Under the pieces are notes generated by a model. It was not told the DNA's origin. It did no database searches and was given only the letters and a program-made list of their open reading frames with translations. Source: Sphingobium sp. Ant17 (GTDB lineage Bacteria; Pseudomonadota; Alphaproteobacteria; Sphingomonadales; Sphingomonadaceae). From it: a stretch of 64,000 bases of DNA. A program made the position numbers and the translations under genes. Positions 10,377 to 21,184 of the stretch are shown in pieces. Numbering within the stretch: position 1 is the first letter of the stretch; every line of letters starts with the position of its first letter. The DNA is taken from the NCBI RefSeq assembly GCF_000588875.1, contig NZ_JEMV01000002.1:62001-126000 (forward strand), written 5' to 3'.

Positions 10377-11801
10377 TCAGTAGCGGTAGTGGTCGGGCTT
10401 GAAGGGGCCTTCGACCGGTACGCCGATATAGTCGGCCTGGCGATGGCTCAGCTTGGTGAGCTTCACACCCAGCTTTTCCAGGTGCAGTTCGGCGACCTTC
10501 TCGTCCAGATGCTTGGGCAGGACATAGACGTCGTTGCCGTACTGCTCGCTTTTGGTCCAAAGCTCGATCTGCGCCAGCGTCTGGTTGGTGAAGCTGGCCG
10601 ACATGACGAAACTGGGATGGCCAGTGGCATTGCCCAGGTTAACGAGGCGGCCCTTCGACAGGACGATGATCTTCTTGCCATCGGGGAATTCGACCTCATC
10701 GACCTGCGGCTTGATCTCGGTCCACTTCATGTTGGCGAGGCCGGCAATCTCGATCTCGCTGTCGAAATGGCCGATGTTGGACACGATCGCCATATTCTTC
10801 ATGGCGCGCATATGATCGACGGTCAGGACGGCTTCGTTTCCGGTCGCGGTGACGAAGATGTCGGCGCGGGGCGCGGCTTCTTCCATCGTCACGACTTCAT
10901 AGCCTTCCATCGCCGCCTGCAACGCGCAGATCGGATCGACTTCGGTCACCAGCACGCGCGCGCCGCCATTGCGGAGCGAGGCAGCCGACCCCTTGCCGAC
11001 GTCGCCGAAGCCCGCAACGCAAGCAACCTTGCCGGCCAGCATGACGTCGGTGCCGCGACGGATCGCGTCGACAAGCGATTCTTTGCAGCCATAGAGATTG
11101 TCGAACTTAGACTTGGTGACGCTGTCGTTCACGTTGATCGCCGGGAAGGGCAGCTTGCCCTTCTTGGCTAGTTCATAGAGGCGGTGGACGCCGGTGGTCG
11201 TCTCTTCCGACACGCCCTTGATCGACTGGACGGTCTTGGTCAGGAAGCCGGGACGTTCGGCCAATACGCGCTTGAGCACGGCGACGAAGATTTCTTCTTC
11301 CTCGTTCGACGGCGTGAACAATTCTTCACCGGCCTCGACACGCGCGCCCCACAGCGCGAACATGGTGGCGTCGCCACCATCGTCCAGGATCATGTTGCAG
11401 ACGCCCGACTCATGATTGTGCCAGTCGAAGATACGCTCGACATAGTCCCAATATTCCTGCAGCGTTTCGCCCTTGATAGCGAATACGGGCACGCCCGATG
11501 CGGCGATCGCGGCGGCGGCATGGTCCTGCGTCGAATAGATGTTGCAAGTCGCCCAACGCACTTCCGCGCCCAGCGCGGTCAGCGTTTCGATCAGCACGGC
11601 GGTCTGGATCGTCATGTGCAGCGATCCGGTGATGCGCGCGCCCTTGAGCGGCTGCGACGCGCCAAATTCCTCGCGCAGCGCCATCAGGCCCGGCATTTCG
11701 GTTTCGGCAATATCCATTTCCTTGCGGCCAAAGGCAGCGAGGCCGATATCGGCAATCACATAATCCTGCGCCTGGGCGGCGGGTACAGTGGCCACGAGCA
11801 T
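10377..11801 (-). CDS. ahcY: S-adenosylhomocysteinase (adenosylhomocysteinase)
   Basis: A 474-residue cytosolic enzyme that splits S-adenosylhomocysteine into adenosine and homocysteine in the activated-methyl cycle. Diagnostic segments are the N-terminal [32 protein letters not shown], the NAD-binding [10 protein letters not shown] (about residues 264-273) and the C-terminal KPDHYRY that reaches the active site of the partner subunit. The start is ATG 11801, preceded by GGAG four bases upstream; the frame also extends five codons to a TTG. The hydrolase is followed by a clear terminator and preceded by a palindrome (11900-11915) that may be its operator. Confidence 0.97.
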   Translation of the reverse strand: MLVATVPAAQAQDYVIADIGLAAFGRKEMDIAETEMPGLMALREEFGASQPLKGARITGSLHMTIQTAVLIETLTALGAEVRWATCNIYSTQDHAAAAIAASGVPVFAIKGETLQEYWDYVERIFDWHNHESGVCNMILDDGGDATMFALWGARVEAGEELFTPSNEEEEIFVAVLKRVLAERPGFLTKTVQSIKGVSEETTTGVHRLYELAKKGKLPFPAINVNDSVTKSKFDNLYGCKESLVDAIRRGTDVMLAGKVACVAGFGDVGKGSAASLRNGGARVLVTEVDPICALQAAMEGYEVVTMEEAAPRADIFVTATGNEAVLTVDHMRAMKNMAIVSNIGHFDSEIEIAGLANMKWTEIKPQVDEVEFPDGKKIIVLSKGRLVNLGNATGHPSFVMSASFTNQTLAQIELWTKSEQYGNDVYVLPKHLDEKVAELHLEKLGVKLTKLSHRQADYIGVPVEGPFKPDHYRY

Positions 11802-11899
11802 ATCTCCGTCAGTCAAATAAAGGCTGGCACCGCTGACATGAGCCGGGCGGCGACGATGGGCCGGGCTTTACCAAGCGGCGGGCCTGATGGCAATGCAAT

Positions 11900-11915
11900 A
11901 TAAAGATGTCTTTAT
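11900..11915. promoter_or_regulatory. Candidate operator: perfect palindrome ATAAAGA-TG-TCTTTAT upstream of ahcY
   Basis: Two 7-base arms, exact reverse complements, are separated by TG in the ahcY-yqgE intergenic space, about 100 bases before the ahcY start. The AT-rich palindrome stands out against GC-rich surroundings. It resembles sites recognised by ArsR-family regulators of methionine/SAH-cycle genes (SahR/SamR type). The assignment to such a regulator is inference; no regulator gene is in the window. Confidence 0.5.
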
Positions 11916-11935
11916 GTGCTTATCGCCGATGGCTT

Positions 11936-12496
11936 TCAGGCGGACCCGGCTCCGCCCACAAGATGCGACGAATCGATGCCCATCGCCGCGAAAATGGCCG
12001 ACCATTTGCGGCGCGCAGGCGTTTCGAACAACAGGTCCTTGTCACCCGGTGCCAGGAACCAGCTTTCGCCGGTCATCTCCTGCTCCAACTGCCCAGCACC
12101 CCATCCGGCGTAGCCCAGCGCGACGAGATAGCGGCTCGGTCCCCGCCCCTCCCCGATCGCCTTCAAGATATCGAGCGAGCCCGACAGGCCCCAGCGGTCA
12201 TCGACCTGCACCATGTCCTGTCCTGCCCAGTCGAGCGAATGCAACACAAAGCCCCGGCGCGGCTCGACAGGGCCACCGCGCAGCACCGGCATGTCCGGCA
12301 CACCGCTGCCGTCGATATCGAAACTTTCGAGCAGGTCGCGCAGCCGCACCTCCTCCATTTCCTCGCCCACGGCTATGCCCAGAGCGCCATGGTCGTCATG
12401 AACGCACATCGCGATCACGGAATGATCGAAGCGGATGTCATCCATGCCGGGGAGCGCGAGCAGGAAATGCCCACCATAGAAACGCGACTGGTCCAT
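11936..12496 (-). CDS. YqgE/AlgH family protein (UPF0301)
   Basis: A 186-residue protein of the UPF0301/DUF179 family, whose biochemical role is not settled. The N-terminal GGHFLLALPGM, the middle VLRGGPVEPRRGFVLHS and the C-terminal YAGWGAGQLEQEM are characteristic family segments in the right order. No signal peptide or membrane segment is seen, so it should be cytosolic. It lies upstream of ahcY in the same orientation, but the 134-base gap with a palindrome suggests a separate ahcY promoter. Confidence 0.9.
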   Translation of the reverse strand: MDQSRFYGGHFLLALPGMDDIRFDHSVIAMCVHDDHGALGIAVGEEMEEVRLRDLLESFDIDGSGVPDMPVLRGGPVEPRRGFVLHSLDWAGQDMVQVDDRWGLSGSLDILKAIGEGRGPSRYLVALGYAGWGAGQLEQEMTGESWFLAPGDKDLLFETPARRKWSAIFAAMGIDSSHLVGGAGSA

Positions 12497-12631
12497 GAAA
12501 GCAGCCTACAACTATCATCAGACGTCGGCAATCATGGCCGCTAACGGCATCGAACGGATATAATTCTGCCGTACAAGGCGGACGCTGGCCTTATGCCCTC
12601 TCATTAGGCACTTTTTAAACCAACATGGCCG

Positions 12632-13189
12632 ATGACGGAGACTGGCTTCTTCTTACGGATCATTCTCGTGACCTCAGCAAGAGTATTGGGATTTACAACC
12701 CGGGCTCGTTTCAACCACCGCCGGCACACAGACGCTGATGGCAGTATCCTGTTTCTGCTCGCCCGGGGCGGGGCCGTTCGGCTTACACAAAGAGAATGGG
12801 CGAGAGTGGAGCGGAGGCACATCGACGCGATGGCGGTGATTGATCGACGTCTCTCGATAAGTTTTCTTTTTTCAATACCCATAGCCATGCTGACAATGGC
12901 GCTTATCCCGCGCACCCTAACTCAGTCGATCGACGATTTTGGCCCTGCGGCATCGCTGGCGGCGGGGCTCTTAACCCTATGTTGGTGGCCGCTCCTCCAT
13001 ATGTGGCTCCATTACCGATCCGTGCGCCACATTGATGGTGACCTCGACGCGCTCCTTACGCAGTTTCCGGCTGCGCCTGTTCCCAAGGGGCGGCCTCGGC
13101 TCTTCCAGGGGATTGAAATCGTCGCGATGGTACTGGCCGGCCCAGGCATTGCGATCGAGTTAGTCGCTCCACTCGTCCTCACTTGTTAG
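12632..13189 (+). CDS. Hypothetical membrane protein
   Basis: A 185-residue protein that I do not recognise. The N-terminal half is basic and Arg-rich, followed by three hydrophobic stretches: about residues 75-92 (ISFLFSIPIAMLTMALI), 104-123 (AASLAAGLLTLCWWPLL) and near the C-terminus (GIEIVAMVLAGPGIAIELVAPLVL). A short acidic/hydrophilic loop carrying RSVRHIDGDLDALL lies between the last two. Base composition appears a little less GC-biased than its neighbours, which could mean accessory origin. No convincing ribosome binding site precedes ATG 12632, so the start is uncertain. Confidence 0.55.
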   Translation: MTETGFFLRIILVTSARVLGFTTRARFNHRRHTDADGSILFLLARGGAVRLTQREWARVERRHIDAMAVIDRRLSISFLFSIPIAMLTMALIPRTLTQSIDDFGPAASLAAGLLTLCWWPLLHMWLHYRSVRHIDGDLDALLTQFPAAPVPKGRPRLFQGIEIVAMVLAGPGIAIELVAPLVLTC

Positions 13190-13203
13190 ACGGCACGCCT
13201 TTA

Positions 13204-13296
13204 ATGGGGCACCAGATTGGCGTATTTTCCGCCATCGGTCTGGCGGCTTTTCTCGTTGTGCTGGTTCGTAAGGGATGGCGACGGGACGGCGATTAA
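13204..13296 (+). CDS. Possible 30-residue single-span membrane peptide
   Basis: ATG at 13204 opens 30 codons with a hydrophobic core (VFSAIGLAAFLVVLV) followed by a basic tail (RKGWRRDGD), the layout of a small inner-membrane peptide. It starts 14 bases after the stop of the membrane protein at 12632-13189. There is no obvious Shine-Dalgarno sequence. It may be a chance ORF; I list it because the amphipathic pattern is clean. Confidence 0.25.
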   Translation: MGHQIGVFSAIGLAAFLVVLVRKGWRRDGD

Positions 13297-13365
13297 AGAC
13301 CGTCCATCTTGAAAGCCTATGGAGCGAACACAATTTTGGGCGCTGCGCTTCAAGGAGAAATAATC

Positions 13366-13848
13366 ATGACCATTGCCAAAGGCGACAGCCTGCCCAGCAC
13401 GACTTTTACCAAGATGACGCAGAATGGTCCCGAACCCGTTGGTTCGGACGAATATTTCGCTGGGCGCACCGTTGCCATCTTCTCGGTCCCGGGCGCGTTT
13501 ACCCCGACCTGTTCGGCCAAGCATCTGCCCGGTTTCGTTGAAAAGGCCGATGCGCTCAAGGCCAAGGGTGTTGACGAGATCGCCTGCACCGCCGTCAACG
13601 ATGTGTTCGTCATGGGTGCCTGGGGCAAGTCAGCCGGTGCCGATGACAAGGTAACGATGCTGGCCGATGGCAATGGCGATTTCGCCAAGGCGGTGGGTTT
13701 GACCATGGACGGCAGCAAGTTCGGCCTCGGCACGCGCGGCCAGCGTTTCTCGATGATCGTCAAGGACGGCGTCGTCGCCGAACTCAATGTCGAGGAACCG
13801 GGCGACTATAAGGTTTCGTCCGCCGATCATATGTTGGGCCAACTCTGA
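13366..13848 (+). CDS. Peroxiredoxin, Prx5/AhpE-like redoxin family
   Basis: A 160-residue thiol peroxidase that reduces hydroperoxides in the cytosol. The peroxidatic Cys sits in SVPGAFTPTCSAKHLPGF (Cys49); a second Cys is at residue 74 (EIACTAVND). The length and the NDVFVMGAW segment are typical of the Prx5 (glutaredoxin-dependent or hybrid) subgroup. The start is ATG 13366 with AAGGAG nine bases upstream; the frame reaches 19 codons further back without a better start. A hairpin at 13859-13885 probably ends the transcript, making it monocistronic. Confidence 0.93.
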   Translation: MTIAKGDSLPSTTFTKMTQNGPEPVGSDEYFAGRTVAIFSVPGAFTPTCSAKHLPGFVEKADALKAKGVDEIACTAVNDVFVMGAWGKSAGADDKVTMLADGNGDFAKAVGLTMDGSKFGLGTRGQRFSMIVKDGVVAELNVEEPGDYKVSSADHMLGQL

Positions 13849-13858
13849 CAGCGATACA

Positions 13859-13885
13859 GGCGCGCCGGACATACCGGTGCGCCTT
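13859..13885 (+). terminator. Probable terminator after peroxiredoxin
   Basis: GGCGCGCCGG, loop ACAT, then ACCGGTGCGCC (one G-T pair in the stem), followed by TTGTTG. The stem is strong but the T-tract is poor. Confidence 0.5.
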
Positions 13886-13934
13886 GTTGCGGTTCCGTCT
13901 TCCTTCCGTCACGCAAAGGCGGTAACAGGGGGCG

Positions 13935-15389
13935 ATGACACAGAGCATCGGCAAAGCGACGGTCGCGCAACTCGACCATATCTATCAGACATCCATCGAA
14001 AATCTGCGTGAGGCGATGCGCGCCTACGCCCGGGATGGCCGCGTGCCTGCGGCTACCGCACGGAGCGAACGACTCTTCTGCTATCCCGAACTGCGGATCG
14101 TCTATCATGGCGAAAGCGACATGCCGCCGCCCGGCCGCTCGTTCGCGCGGCTGTCCAAGCCCGGCCGCTATGTAACAACCGTTACCCGCCCGGCCATGTT
14201 CGCCGATTATCTGGCCGAACAGATCGACCTGCTGGTCCGCGACTATGGCGTCGAGGTGGAGACGGGCCTTAGCACCCAGCAAATCCCCTTCCCCTATGTA
14301 CTCGACGGGCTGGACATGAGCGCGCTCGATGGCACGCCGCCAACCGAGCTGGCACGGCATTTTCCGGCGACCGAACTGGCCGAGATTGGTGACGAGATCG
14401 CCGATGGCCTCTTCATCCCCAATGCCGATGGTGACCGGCCCCTGGCGCTGTTCGACGGGTTGCGCACCGATTTCTCGCTGGCGCGGCTTAAACATTATAC
14501 CGGCACGCCCGCCGAAGATGTGCAGCGCTACATATTGTTCACCAACTATCATCGCTATGTCGATGAATTTGTGGCCTGGGCCTGCGCGGAGCTACAGCGG
14601 GAAGGCAGCCGTTTCACCGCCCTGTCGGGCGCTGGCGGCGTCTATGTCACGTCCGAAACCGCCGATCCCGCGCGGATGATCGCCGACAGCGCCTGGCGCA
14701 GGCATCAGATGCCCGCCTATCATCTGATCGCCCCCGACCGCAGCGGCATCACCCTCGTTAACATCGGCGTCGGCCCGGCCAATGCCAAGACGATCTGTGA
14801 CCATCTGGCGGTGGTGCGCCCCGAAGCCTGGCTGATGATCGGCCATTGCGGCGGCCTGCGCCCCAGCCAGCGGATTGGCGACTATGTTTTGGCTCACGCT
14901 TATCTGCGCGACGACAAGGTTTTGGACGCGATGCTGCCGCCCGAAATCCCCGTCCCGGCGATCGCCGAAGTGCAGGTCGCGATGGCCAATGCCGCCGAGG
15001 CTGTGCTGGGTGGCGGTGATAAAGAGGATTTTCGCCGTCGCCTGCGCACCGGCACTGTCGTCACCACCGACGATCGTAATTGGGAATTGCGCTATTCCAG
15101 TTCGGCGCTGCGTTTCAGCCTGTCGCGAGCGGTCGGGATAGACATGGAATCCGCGACTATCGCTGCCCAAGGCTATCGTTTCCGCGTTCCCTACGGCACA
15201 CTGCTATGCGTATCCGATAAGCCGATCCATGGCGAACTCAAGCTGCCGGGCCAGGCCAACCGATTTTATGAGGAAGCGATCGCCGGCCATTTACGCGTGG
15301 GATTGATGACCTGCGAACTGTTGCGCAAGGAGGGCGCTAAGCTACACAGCCGCAAGCTGCGTGCCTTCAACGAACCACCCTTCCGCTGA
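13935..15389 (+). CDS. amn: AMP nucleosidase
   Basis: A 484-residue enzyme that hydrolyses AMP to adenine and ribose-5-phosphate, regulating AMP pools. The N-terminal domain (to about residue 170) is the AMP-nucleosidase-specific part; the C-terminal half is a nucleoside phosphorylase fold. Typical segments are MIGHCGGLRPSQRIGDYVLAHAY, the phosphate-region VTTDDRNWEL, the substrate-binding IDMESATIAAQG and LCVSDKPIHGELK. The 3' end overlaps the convergent GGDEF gene by 48 bases. Length and order fit the family fully. Confidence 0.95.
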   Translation: MTQSIGKATVAQLDHIYQTSIENLREAMRAYARDGRVPAATARSERLFCYPELRIVYHGESDMPPPGRSFARLSKPGRYVTTVTRPAMFADYLAEQIDLLVRDYGVEVETGLSTQQIPFPYVLDGLDMSALDGTPPTELARHFPATELAEIGDEIADGLFIPNADGDRPLALFDGLRTDFSLARLKHYTGTPAEDVQRYILFTNYHRYVDEFVAWACAELQREGSRFTALSGAGGVYVTSETADPARMIADSAWRRHQMPAYHLIAPDRSGITLVNIGVGPANAKTICDHLAVVRPEAWLMIGHCGGLRPSQRIGDYVLAHAYLRDDKVLDAMLPPEIPVPAIAEVQVAMANAAEAVLGGGDKEDFRRRLRTGTVVTTDDRNWELRYSSSALRFSLSRAVGIDMESATIAAQGYRFRVPYGTLLCVSDKPIHGELKLPGQANRFYEEAIAGHLRVGLMTCELLRKEGAKLHSRKLRAFNEPPFR

Positions 15390-16542
15390 TGGGCTAGCCG
15401 CGCGCCAGATGGCGACGCGGTTCTTGCCGTCTTTCTTGGCTTGGTAGAGCGCTGTGTCGGCGCGCGCGACCATATCCTCCAGGGTCGCATCGGATGCAAT
15501 CAATTCGGCAACCCCAAAGCTGGCTTGCAAAGCGGCCTCTTGTGCATTCGGCACGATGAGACAGCTAATTTCCACGCGCACACGCTCCATGACATCGGCC
15601 GCAGCGGCGGCATCGGTGTCAATGAGCAGTAACCCGAACTCGTCCCCACCCATGCGGGCCACAATATCTCCGCGGCGCACCGCGCTGGTGAGTAACCGGG
15701 CGAAGCCGCGCAGCGCCTCGTCTCCGGCAATATGGCCGTGGCCATCGTTCAGCGCCTTGAACCCATCAAGATCGCATATTACCAATGCCAAAGGCCGTTG
15801 GTTTCGGTTGGCATGGCCTATGGCCCGGACCGCGGCTTCATCCAGCCCGCGCCGATTGAGGACATTTGTCAATGGATCGTGCCGCATCTGCTTGCGTAAC
15901 TGGTAGGCGAGATCGCCAGCCACGACCATGATCGCCGCGACACCCAGCCCGACATAGATGGAAGGCAACCCCAGCCCCAGCAAAAACGCGATAGAATGCC
16001 AACCCCTCGCCTGGCACTCGCCCGAAATCCATAGCGGCACTGGCAACCAGTCCGACTTCGAATAGCGCCAGCGTAATACTCATACTGAAAAAGGCCAGCT
16101 CCGGCGCGTTCAGCCGCCGATTGCGCGGCCACAAGGCCACCGCCGACCAAATCATCAGCACACCAACATAGAACGGGACGATCATGCCCTGAAGCGACCT
16201 GTCGCCGATCACGGCCGCGTAAATGCCACCACCACCAGCCAGCGCGCCAAGGACGATCAAGGTAAGCCGGGGCAGTGGCCGGCCCGATCGCTGCCTAACC
16301 CCGACTAGCATTAACGTCCCGCTGACAACGATGCAGCAGGCAGTCACCGCCATCAACACGCCGCTCTGCAGCGCGACGCCACCTGCATTTGCCAGCCACT
16401 GTACTGCCGCGATGCCATACGACAGAGCCCAACTCAACACATGCCGCTGGCGACCAAAATGGAGCCACGCCACGCCCATCGCCAGCGCCATGATGACGCT
16501 GGTGAAGAACAACAAAGCAATGATGATAATCGTAGGGTCCAT
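15342..16542 (-). CDS. Membrane-bound diguanylate cyclase (GGDEF), with apparent frameshift at 15982-15986
   Basis: After repair this encodes 399 residues: five or six N-terminal hydrophobic segments up to about residue 190, then a GGDEF domain. The frame breaks in the last membrane segment. Removing one A from the A5 run at 15982-15986 (+ strand) joins FYRV to LLGLGLPSIYVGLGVAA and on to LAYQLRKQMRHDPLTNVLNRRG. The cyclase domain has VICDLDGFKALNDGHGH, an intact ARMGGDEFGLLL active site, and ALYQAKKDGKN. I see no RxxD inhibitory motif just before GGDEF. It would make c-di-GMP in response to an unknown membrane signal. Convergent with amn and overlapping its end. Confidence 0.82.
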
Positions 16543-16574
16543 AGCGGGCAGCCTTTAAAGACTTTACGCCAAAT

Positions 16575-18452
16575 TTACCAGCCGCATGACTTGCCCTTAT
16601 TCTGCGTTATCAACCATTTCTGCAATGGTGCGAAGTAGGCCGTCATGGCTTTGCCGGAAATTGCGCGGCTTCCCGTGAAGGTTTGCAATGCATCGGGCCA
16701 AGGTTTGGACGCGCCCATTTCCAACATGGCATTAAGCTTGGCCCCGACGTCCTTGTTTCCGTAGAAAGAACAGCGGTGCAATGGCCCCTTCCAGCCGGCT
16801 TGCTTACAGGCTGCTTCATAGAACTGGAATTGCAGGATGCGAGCGAGGAAGTAACGCGTATAGGGCGTGTTGCCGGGGATATGATATTTGCCGCCTGCGT
16901 CGAACTTCGTTTCATCTCGGGGTGCAGGCGGTACGATGCCCTGATATTCCAGCCGCAAGTCGGTCCAGCCCTTCTGCATCTGGTCCTGCGGGATCGATCC
17001 GTCGAACACGCCCCAGCGCCATTTGTCGATCAGCAGGCCGAAGGGCAGGAAGGCGACCTTGTCCATCGCCTGCCGCAGCAACAACCCCAGATCCTTGTCC
17101 GCGCCTGGTACCTTGGCGGCATCGAGCAGGCCGATCTTCACCAAGTAATCGGGCGTGATCGACAGGGCGACAAAATCACCAATCGCTTCATGGAAGCCGT
17201 CATTGGCCCCGTCCAGATAGAGATAGGGATGCGCGTTATAGGCGCGCTGATAATAATTATGCCCCAATTCGTGATGAATGGTCACGAAATCGTCGCTGTT
17301 GATCTTGGTACACATCTTGACCCGCAGGTCGTCCTTATTGTCCAGATCCCAGGCGGAGGCGTGGCATACGACTTCGCGGTCGAGCGGCTTGATGAACTGG
17401 GTGCGGTCCCAGAAGGTCGCGGGCAATGGCGCAAGGCCGAGCGAGGAATAAAAGCCCTCGCCGATCTTGAACATCTGCTTTTCCCAATAGCCGCGCCGCT
17501 GCTGTTCCGGGGTATCGGGGCCGTCCACCTGATCGGGCCGGGTTTCGACAAAGCCCTTGGCCTTGAGCAGATCGCCGACGTCAAAGCCCAGGTCGCCAGC
17601 GCCTGCGGGTGCTACCACGTCATAGATGTTGCCCCATTCCTGCGCCCACATATTGCCGAGCAGGTCGGCGCGGATCGGGCCGGTCGCGGGCTGCACCTGC
17701 GCCCCATATTTTTCATTCAGCTTGCCGCGGGTGTAGCAATGCAATTCGTCATAAAGTGGTTTCACCTCGGCCCAGATCTTGTCGGTCAGCGCGGCAAAAT
17801 CGTCGGCGGGCATGTCATATTTAGACCGCCACATTGCGCCGGTGTCGGCAAAGCCCAGTTCCTTGGCTCCGGCATTGGCGATGTCGACCAGTTGGGCATA
17901 ATCGCCACGCATCGGCGCGCCGACATTGTCGTGCCAGCTTACCCACATTTCCTTGAGTTCCTGCGGGTTACGGCTTGAACCCATTTTCTCTTCGATGTCG
18001 CTGCCATTGATCAGCTGACCGTTGAGCGTGCCCTTCCCCCGGCCATAGGTGGACTGGAGCTTGGTGGAGAGATCATTCAGCTGTTGCGCAGCGCCCGGCG
18101 TGGTGGGCGCAGGCAGGGTCAAGGCGGTGCGGAGCAGGTCTAGCCGCCGCTTGGTTTCGACCGACAGACCCGGCGCCGTCGCATATTTCGCCGCCTCCAG
18201 CGCGTAATCGACAGTCATGCGGGTACCAATCGCACCGAAATGAGCAGCCACTGCATCGCTATCATCGCTGATATAGGTGGCATTGATCCAGGCGGCACGG
18301 CTCGAAATGAGCGAGTGGTCGAACATTGCCTTTTCCGCCTTGGCGAGGAAGGCGTCGGCCTCGGCCGCCGTCGGTGCGGGCACCTGCTGCGCCAGAACGG
18401 GTGAAACAACAAGAGCGGCCGCAAGCGCGGCGATCGAGACGGCGATTTTCAT
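16575..18452 (-). CDS. M2 family zinc metallopeptidase (peptidyl-dipeptidase A / ACE-like)
   Basis: A 625-residue exported protein with a signal peptide (KIAVSIAALAAALVVSPVLAQQ; cleavage about residue 21-22). The zinc motif HHELGH is at residues 393-398, and the downstream GFHEAIGDFVALS supplies the third ligand. PANE-like segments such as YLYLDGANDGFHEA and the C-terminal QFYEAACKQAG are characteristic of bacterial angiotensin-converting-enzyme homologues, which release C-terminal dipeptides. Single-domain length is normal. It probably acts in the periplasm and belongs with the other exported peptidases of this window (S9, M28, DUF885). Confidence 0.92.
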   Translation of the reverse strand: MKIAVSIAALAAALVVSPVLAQQVPAPTAAEADAFLAKAEKAMFDHSLISSRAAWINATYISDDSDAVAAHFGAIGTRMTVDYALEAAKYATAPGLSVETKRRLDLLRTALTLPAPTTPGAAQQLNDLSTKLQSTYGRGKGTLNGQLINGSDIEEKMGSSRNPQELKEMWVSWHDNVGAPMRGDYAQLVDIANAGAKELGFADTGAMWRSKYDMPADDFAALTDKIWAEVKPLYDELHCYTRGKLNEKYGAQVQPATGPIRADLLGNMWAQEWGNIYDVVAPAGAGDLGFDVGDLLKAKGFVETRPDQVDGPDTPEQQRRGYWEKQMFKIGEGFYSSLGLAPLPATFWDRTQFIKPLDREVVCHASAWDLDNKDDLRVKMCTKINSDDFVTIHHELGHNYYQRAYNAHPYLYLDGANDGFHEAIGDFVALSITPDYLVKIGLLDAAKVPGADKDLGLLLRQAMDKVAFLPFGLLIDKWRWGVFDGSIPQDQMQKGWTDLRLEYQGIVPPAPRDETKFDAGGKYHIPGNTPYTRYFLARILQFQFYEAACKQAGWKGPLHRCSFYGNKDVGAKLNAMLEMGASKPWPDALQTFTGSRAISGKAMTAYFAPLQKWLITQNKGKSCGW

Positions 18453-18505
18453 GGGATTCCCCTTTTAGGCGTATGCGGGGAAAGTGACCTGACCGTGCGA
18501 TCCCG

Positions 18506-19267
18506 TCAAGCCGTCAGAAAATCCACCATTGCCTGCCCCATCTCTTTGCGGGTGACCGCATTCATATGATTGCCAGGAACTTCGACGAAATCACCGTGGG
18601 GGAGCAAGTCCGCCAGTTCCTGCGCCACGCCATTATCCTGGTCGTCCGCGCCACAGATAATCCTCGTCGGCTGCATGATCCCGGCGATGACCGGCTCGGG
18701 TGTGTCGACGAACGTATTGAGAATATGAAGCAACGCAACCGGATCGCCCTTGGTGGTCTTGAGGAAGGCTTCGGTCATCCATTGCGACGTGCCGCGTTCG
18801 AACGTGCCGAGATTGGTCAGCACATTCTTGTAATAGCCGCCATTATCGAGTGACTGCACCAGCCCGCGCAGCCCCATGCCTGCCAGGATCACTCGGCGCG
18901 GCGTCGCACCCCGCGCCAGCATCCGCACCGTCGTCCGCGCGCCCAGCGAATAGCCGCCAAGATCATAATCGGTCAGCCCCATCTGTTCGATCAGCGCCAG
19001 ACCGTCATCGGTCAGCGCATCGGGCGGATAGGCGGCGTGATCATGCGGCTTGCCGCTTTCCCCATGCCCGCGCAAGTCCGGCATGATCACCCGAAACCCC
19101 GCCGCCACCAGTTTGGCGGCATGGCCATAGCGGATCCAGTTGGTGTAGGCGTTGGAGAAATAGCCGTGGATCAGCACCAGATCCCGCCCTTCCCCCGCAA
19201 CATGTACAGCGATCGGCAGACCGTCATAGCCCTTTACGTCATGGCGTTCGATGGGGAGGTCGGTCAT
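18506..19267 (-). CDS. Alpha/beta hydrolase
   Basis: A 253-residue alpha/beta hydrolase fold protein. It shows the oxyanion strand LVLIHGYFSN, PDLRGHGESGKP, the nucleophile elbow LGGYSLGARTTV (Ser in GYSLG), the acid-containing IICGADDQDN and the C-terminal His in EVPGNHMNAV. The triad looks complete. No signal peptide is visible. Substrate cannot be told from sequence; members act as esterases, lipases or epoxide/haloalkane hydrolases. It lies between the DUF2238 gene and the M2 peptidase in the same orientation with short gaps. Confidence 0.88.
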   Translation of the reverse strand: MTDLPIERHDVKGYDGLPIAVHVAGEGRDLVLIHGYFSNAYTNWIRYGHAAKLVAAGFRVIMPDLRGHGESGKPHDHAAYPPDALTDDGLALIEQMGLTDYDLGGYSLGARTTVRMLARGATPRRVILAGMGLRGLVQSLDNGGYYKNVLTNLGTFERGTSQWMTEAFLKTTKGDPVALLHILNTFVDTPEPVIAGIMQPTRIICGADDQDNGVAQELADLLPHGDFVEVPGNHMNAVTRKEMGQAMVDFLTA

Positions 19268-19306
19268 GGCATGGTCCTTTGGCTGGGGCGGTTTGCCGAT
19301 ATGGCG

Positions 19307-19944
19307 TCAGTCGGGGCGACGCAAGAGCGCGATCAATGCGAGGGCGCTGCCGACCTGTGCTGCCGCCATGTCCTTCTGCGCATCCCACACGTCGCCTTGC
19401 TGACCATTATAATAGTCCGCCGTCTCGCCCGCCGCGATGAGGGTGAGCAGCCATTCGAAAATCTCGTAGAGCGCGCTGCCCAGCGCGATGAAGGCGAAGG
19501 CGAAGGCAAGGCTCCATCCGCCGCGAAGGCTCCGAATTTACGGGATGTCTCCACCATAGGCAGGGTCAGCAAAGCCCCAAAAGCGAAATGAACCAGCCGG
19601 TCATATCCGTTGCGGGTCGTTCCGAAGAGGGAGGAGATGTCATGTCCAACCACCGCTCGTGCCCAGTCGTCATAAGGCACATAGGAATATATCCAGCGCG
19701 CGCCCAGCGTATGAAGCAAGAGGAAGGCGAAGATACAGCCAATCGCTGCGGTAGACAGTGGCCAGCGTCGCAACAGCCACGGCGCGGCGAAAAGCAGCGC
19801 AACAGTCGGCCCATGCTGAAGCGGCGCAAGGTCGGGATAGGGTTGCGCAATATTGGCCAGGCAAACCGCCACGGCCATAGCAATGATCATCCGGCGCTGC
19901 GCGACTGGAACGGCGTTCCAGGCAGCAGCAGCGCCGGCAATCAT
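19307..19944 (-). CDS. DUF2238 (YjdF-like) membrane protein, with apparent frameshift at 19518-19519
   Basis: About 212 residues once one G/C is restored at 19518-19519. The upstream frame carries the conserved RNGYDRLVHFAFGALLTLPM and the downstream frame carries SLAFAFAFIALGSALYEIFEW, GETADYYNGQQGDVWDAQKDM and ends LLRRPD. Together these make the full DUF2238 family pattern of an integral membrane protein with five or six spans; its function is unknown. The start is ATG 19944, seven bases after the asd stop, so it is likely co-transcribed with asd. As it stands the frame ends early at 19333 with an unrelated Arg/Ser-rich tail. Confidence 0.82.
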
Positions 19945-19951
19945 CAGGTTA

Positions 19952-20977
<1,026 letters not shown>

Positions 20978-21184
20978 GACTAGACTCTCCACTCCAAAGC
21001 AAAACTTTCAGAGTGCGCTCCCTAGCGATCTTGGCCCTTTTGTCCAGAAAGAAGGGCTTGGCCAGCCGATAGCGGGCGCGATATCCGTCGCGGCGCAGCG
21101 GCCGGGTGGGCCATGCGCCGCGTCTTGCACAGTAAAAACCGTTACCGCCATCTGACCGTCAACGCCTGGCGACAACGGCAGCGC

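Noticed and set aside
11802..11935. SAM or SAH riboswitch upstream of ahcY
   Set aside because: No conserved riboswitch core or pseudoknot pattern could be recognised; only the palindrome stands out.
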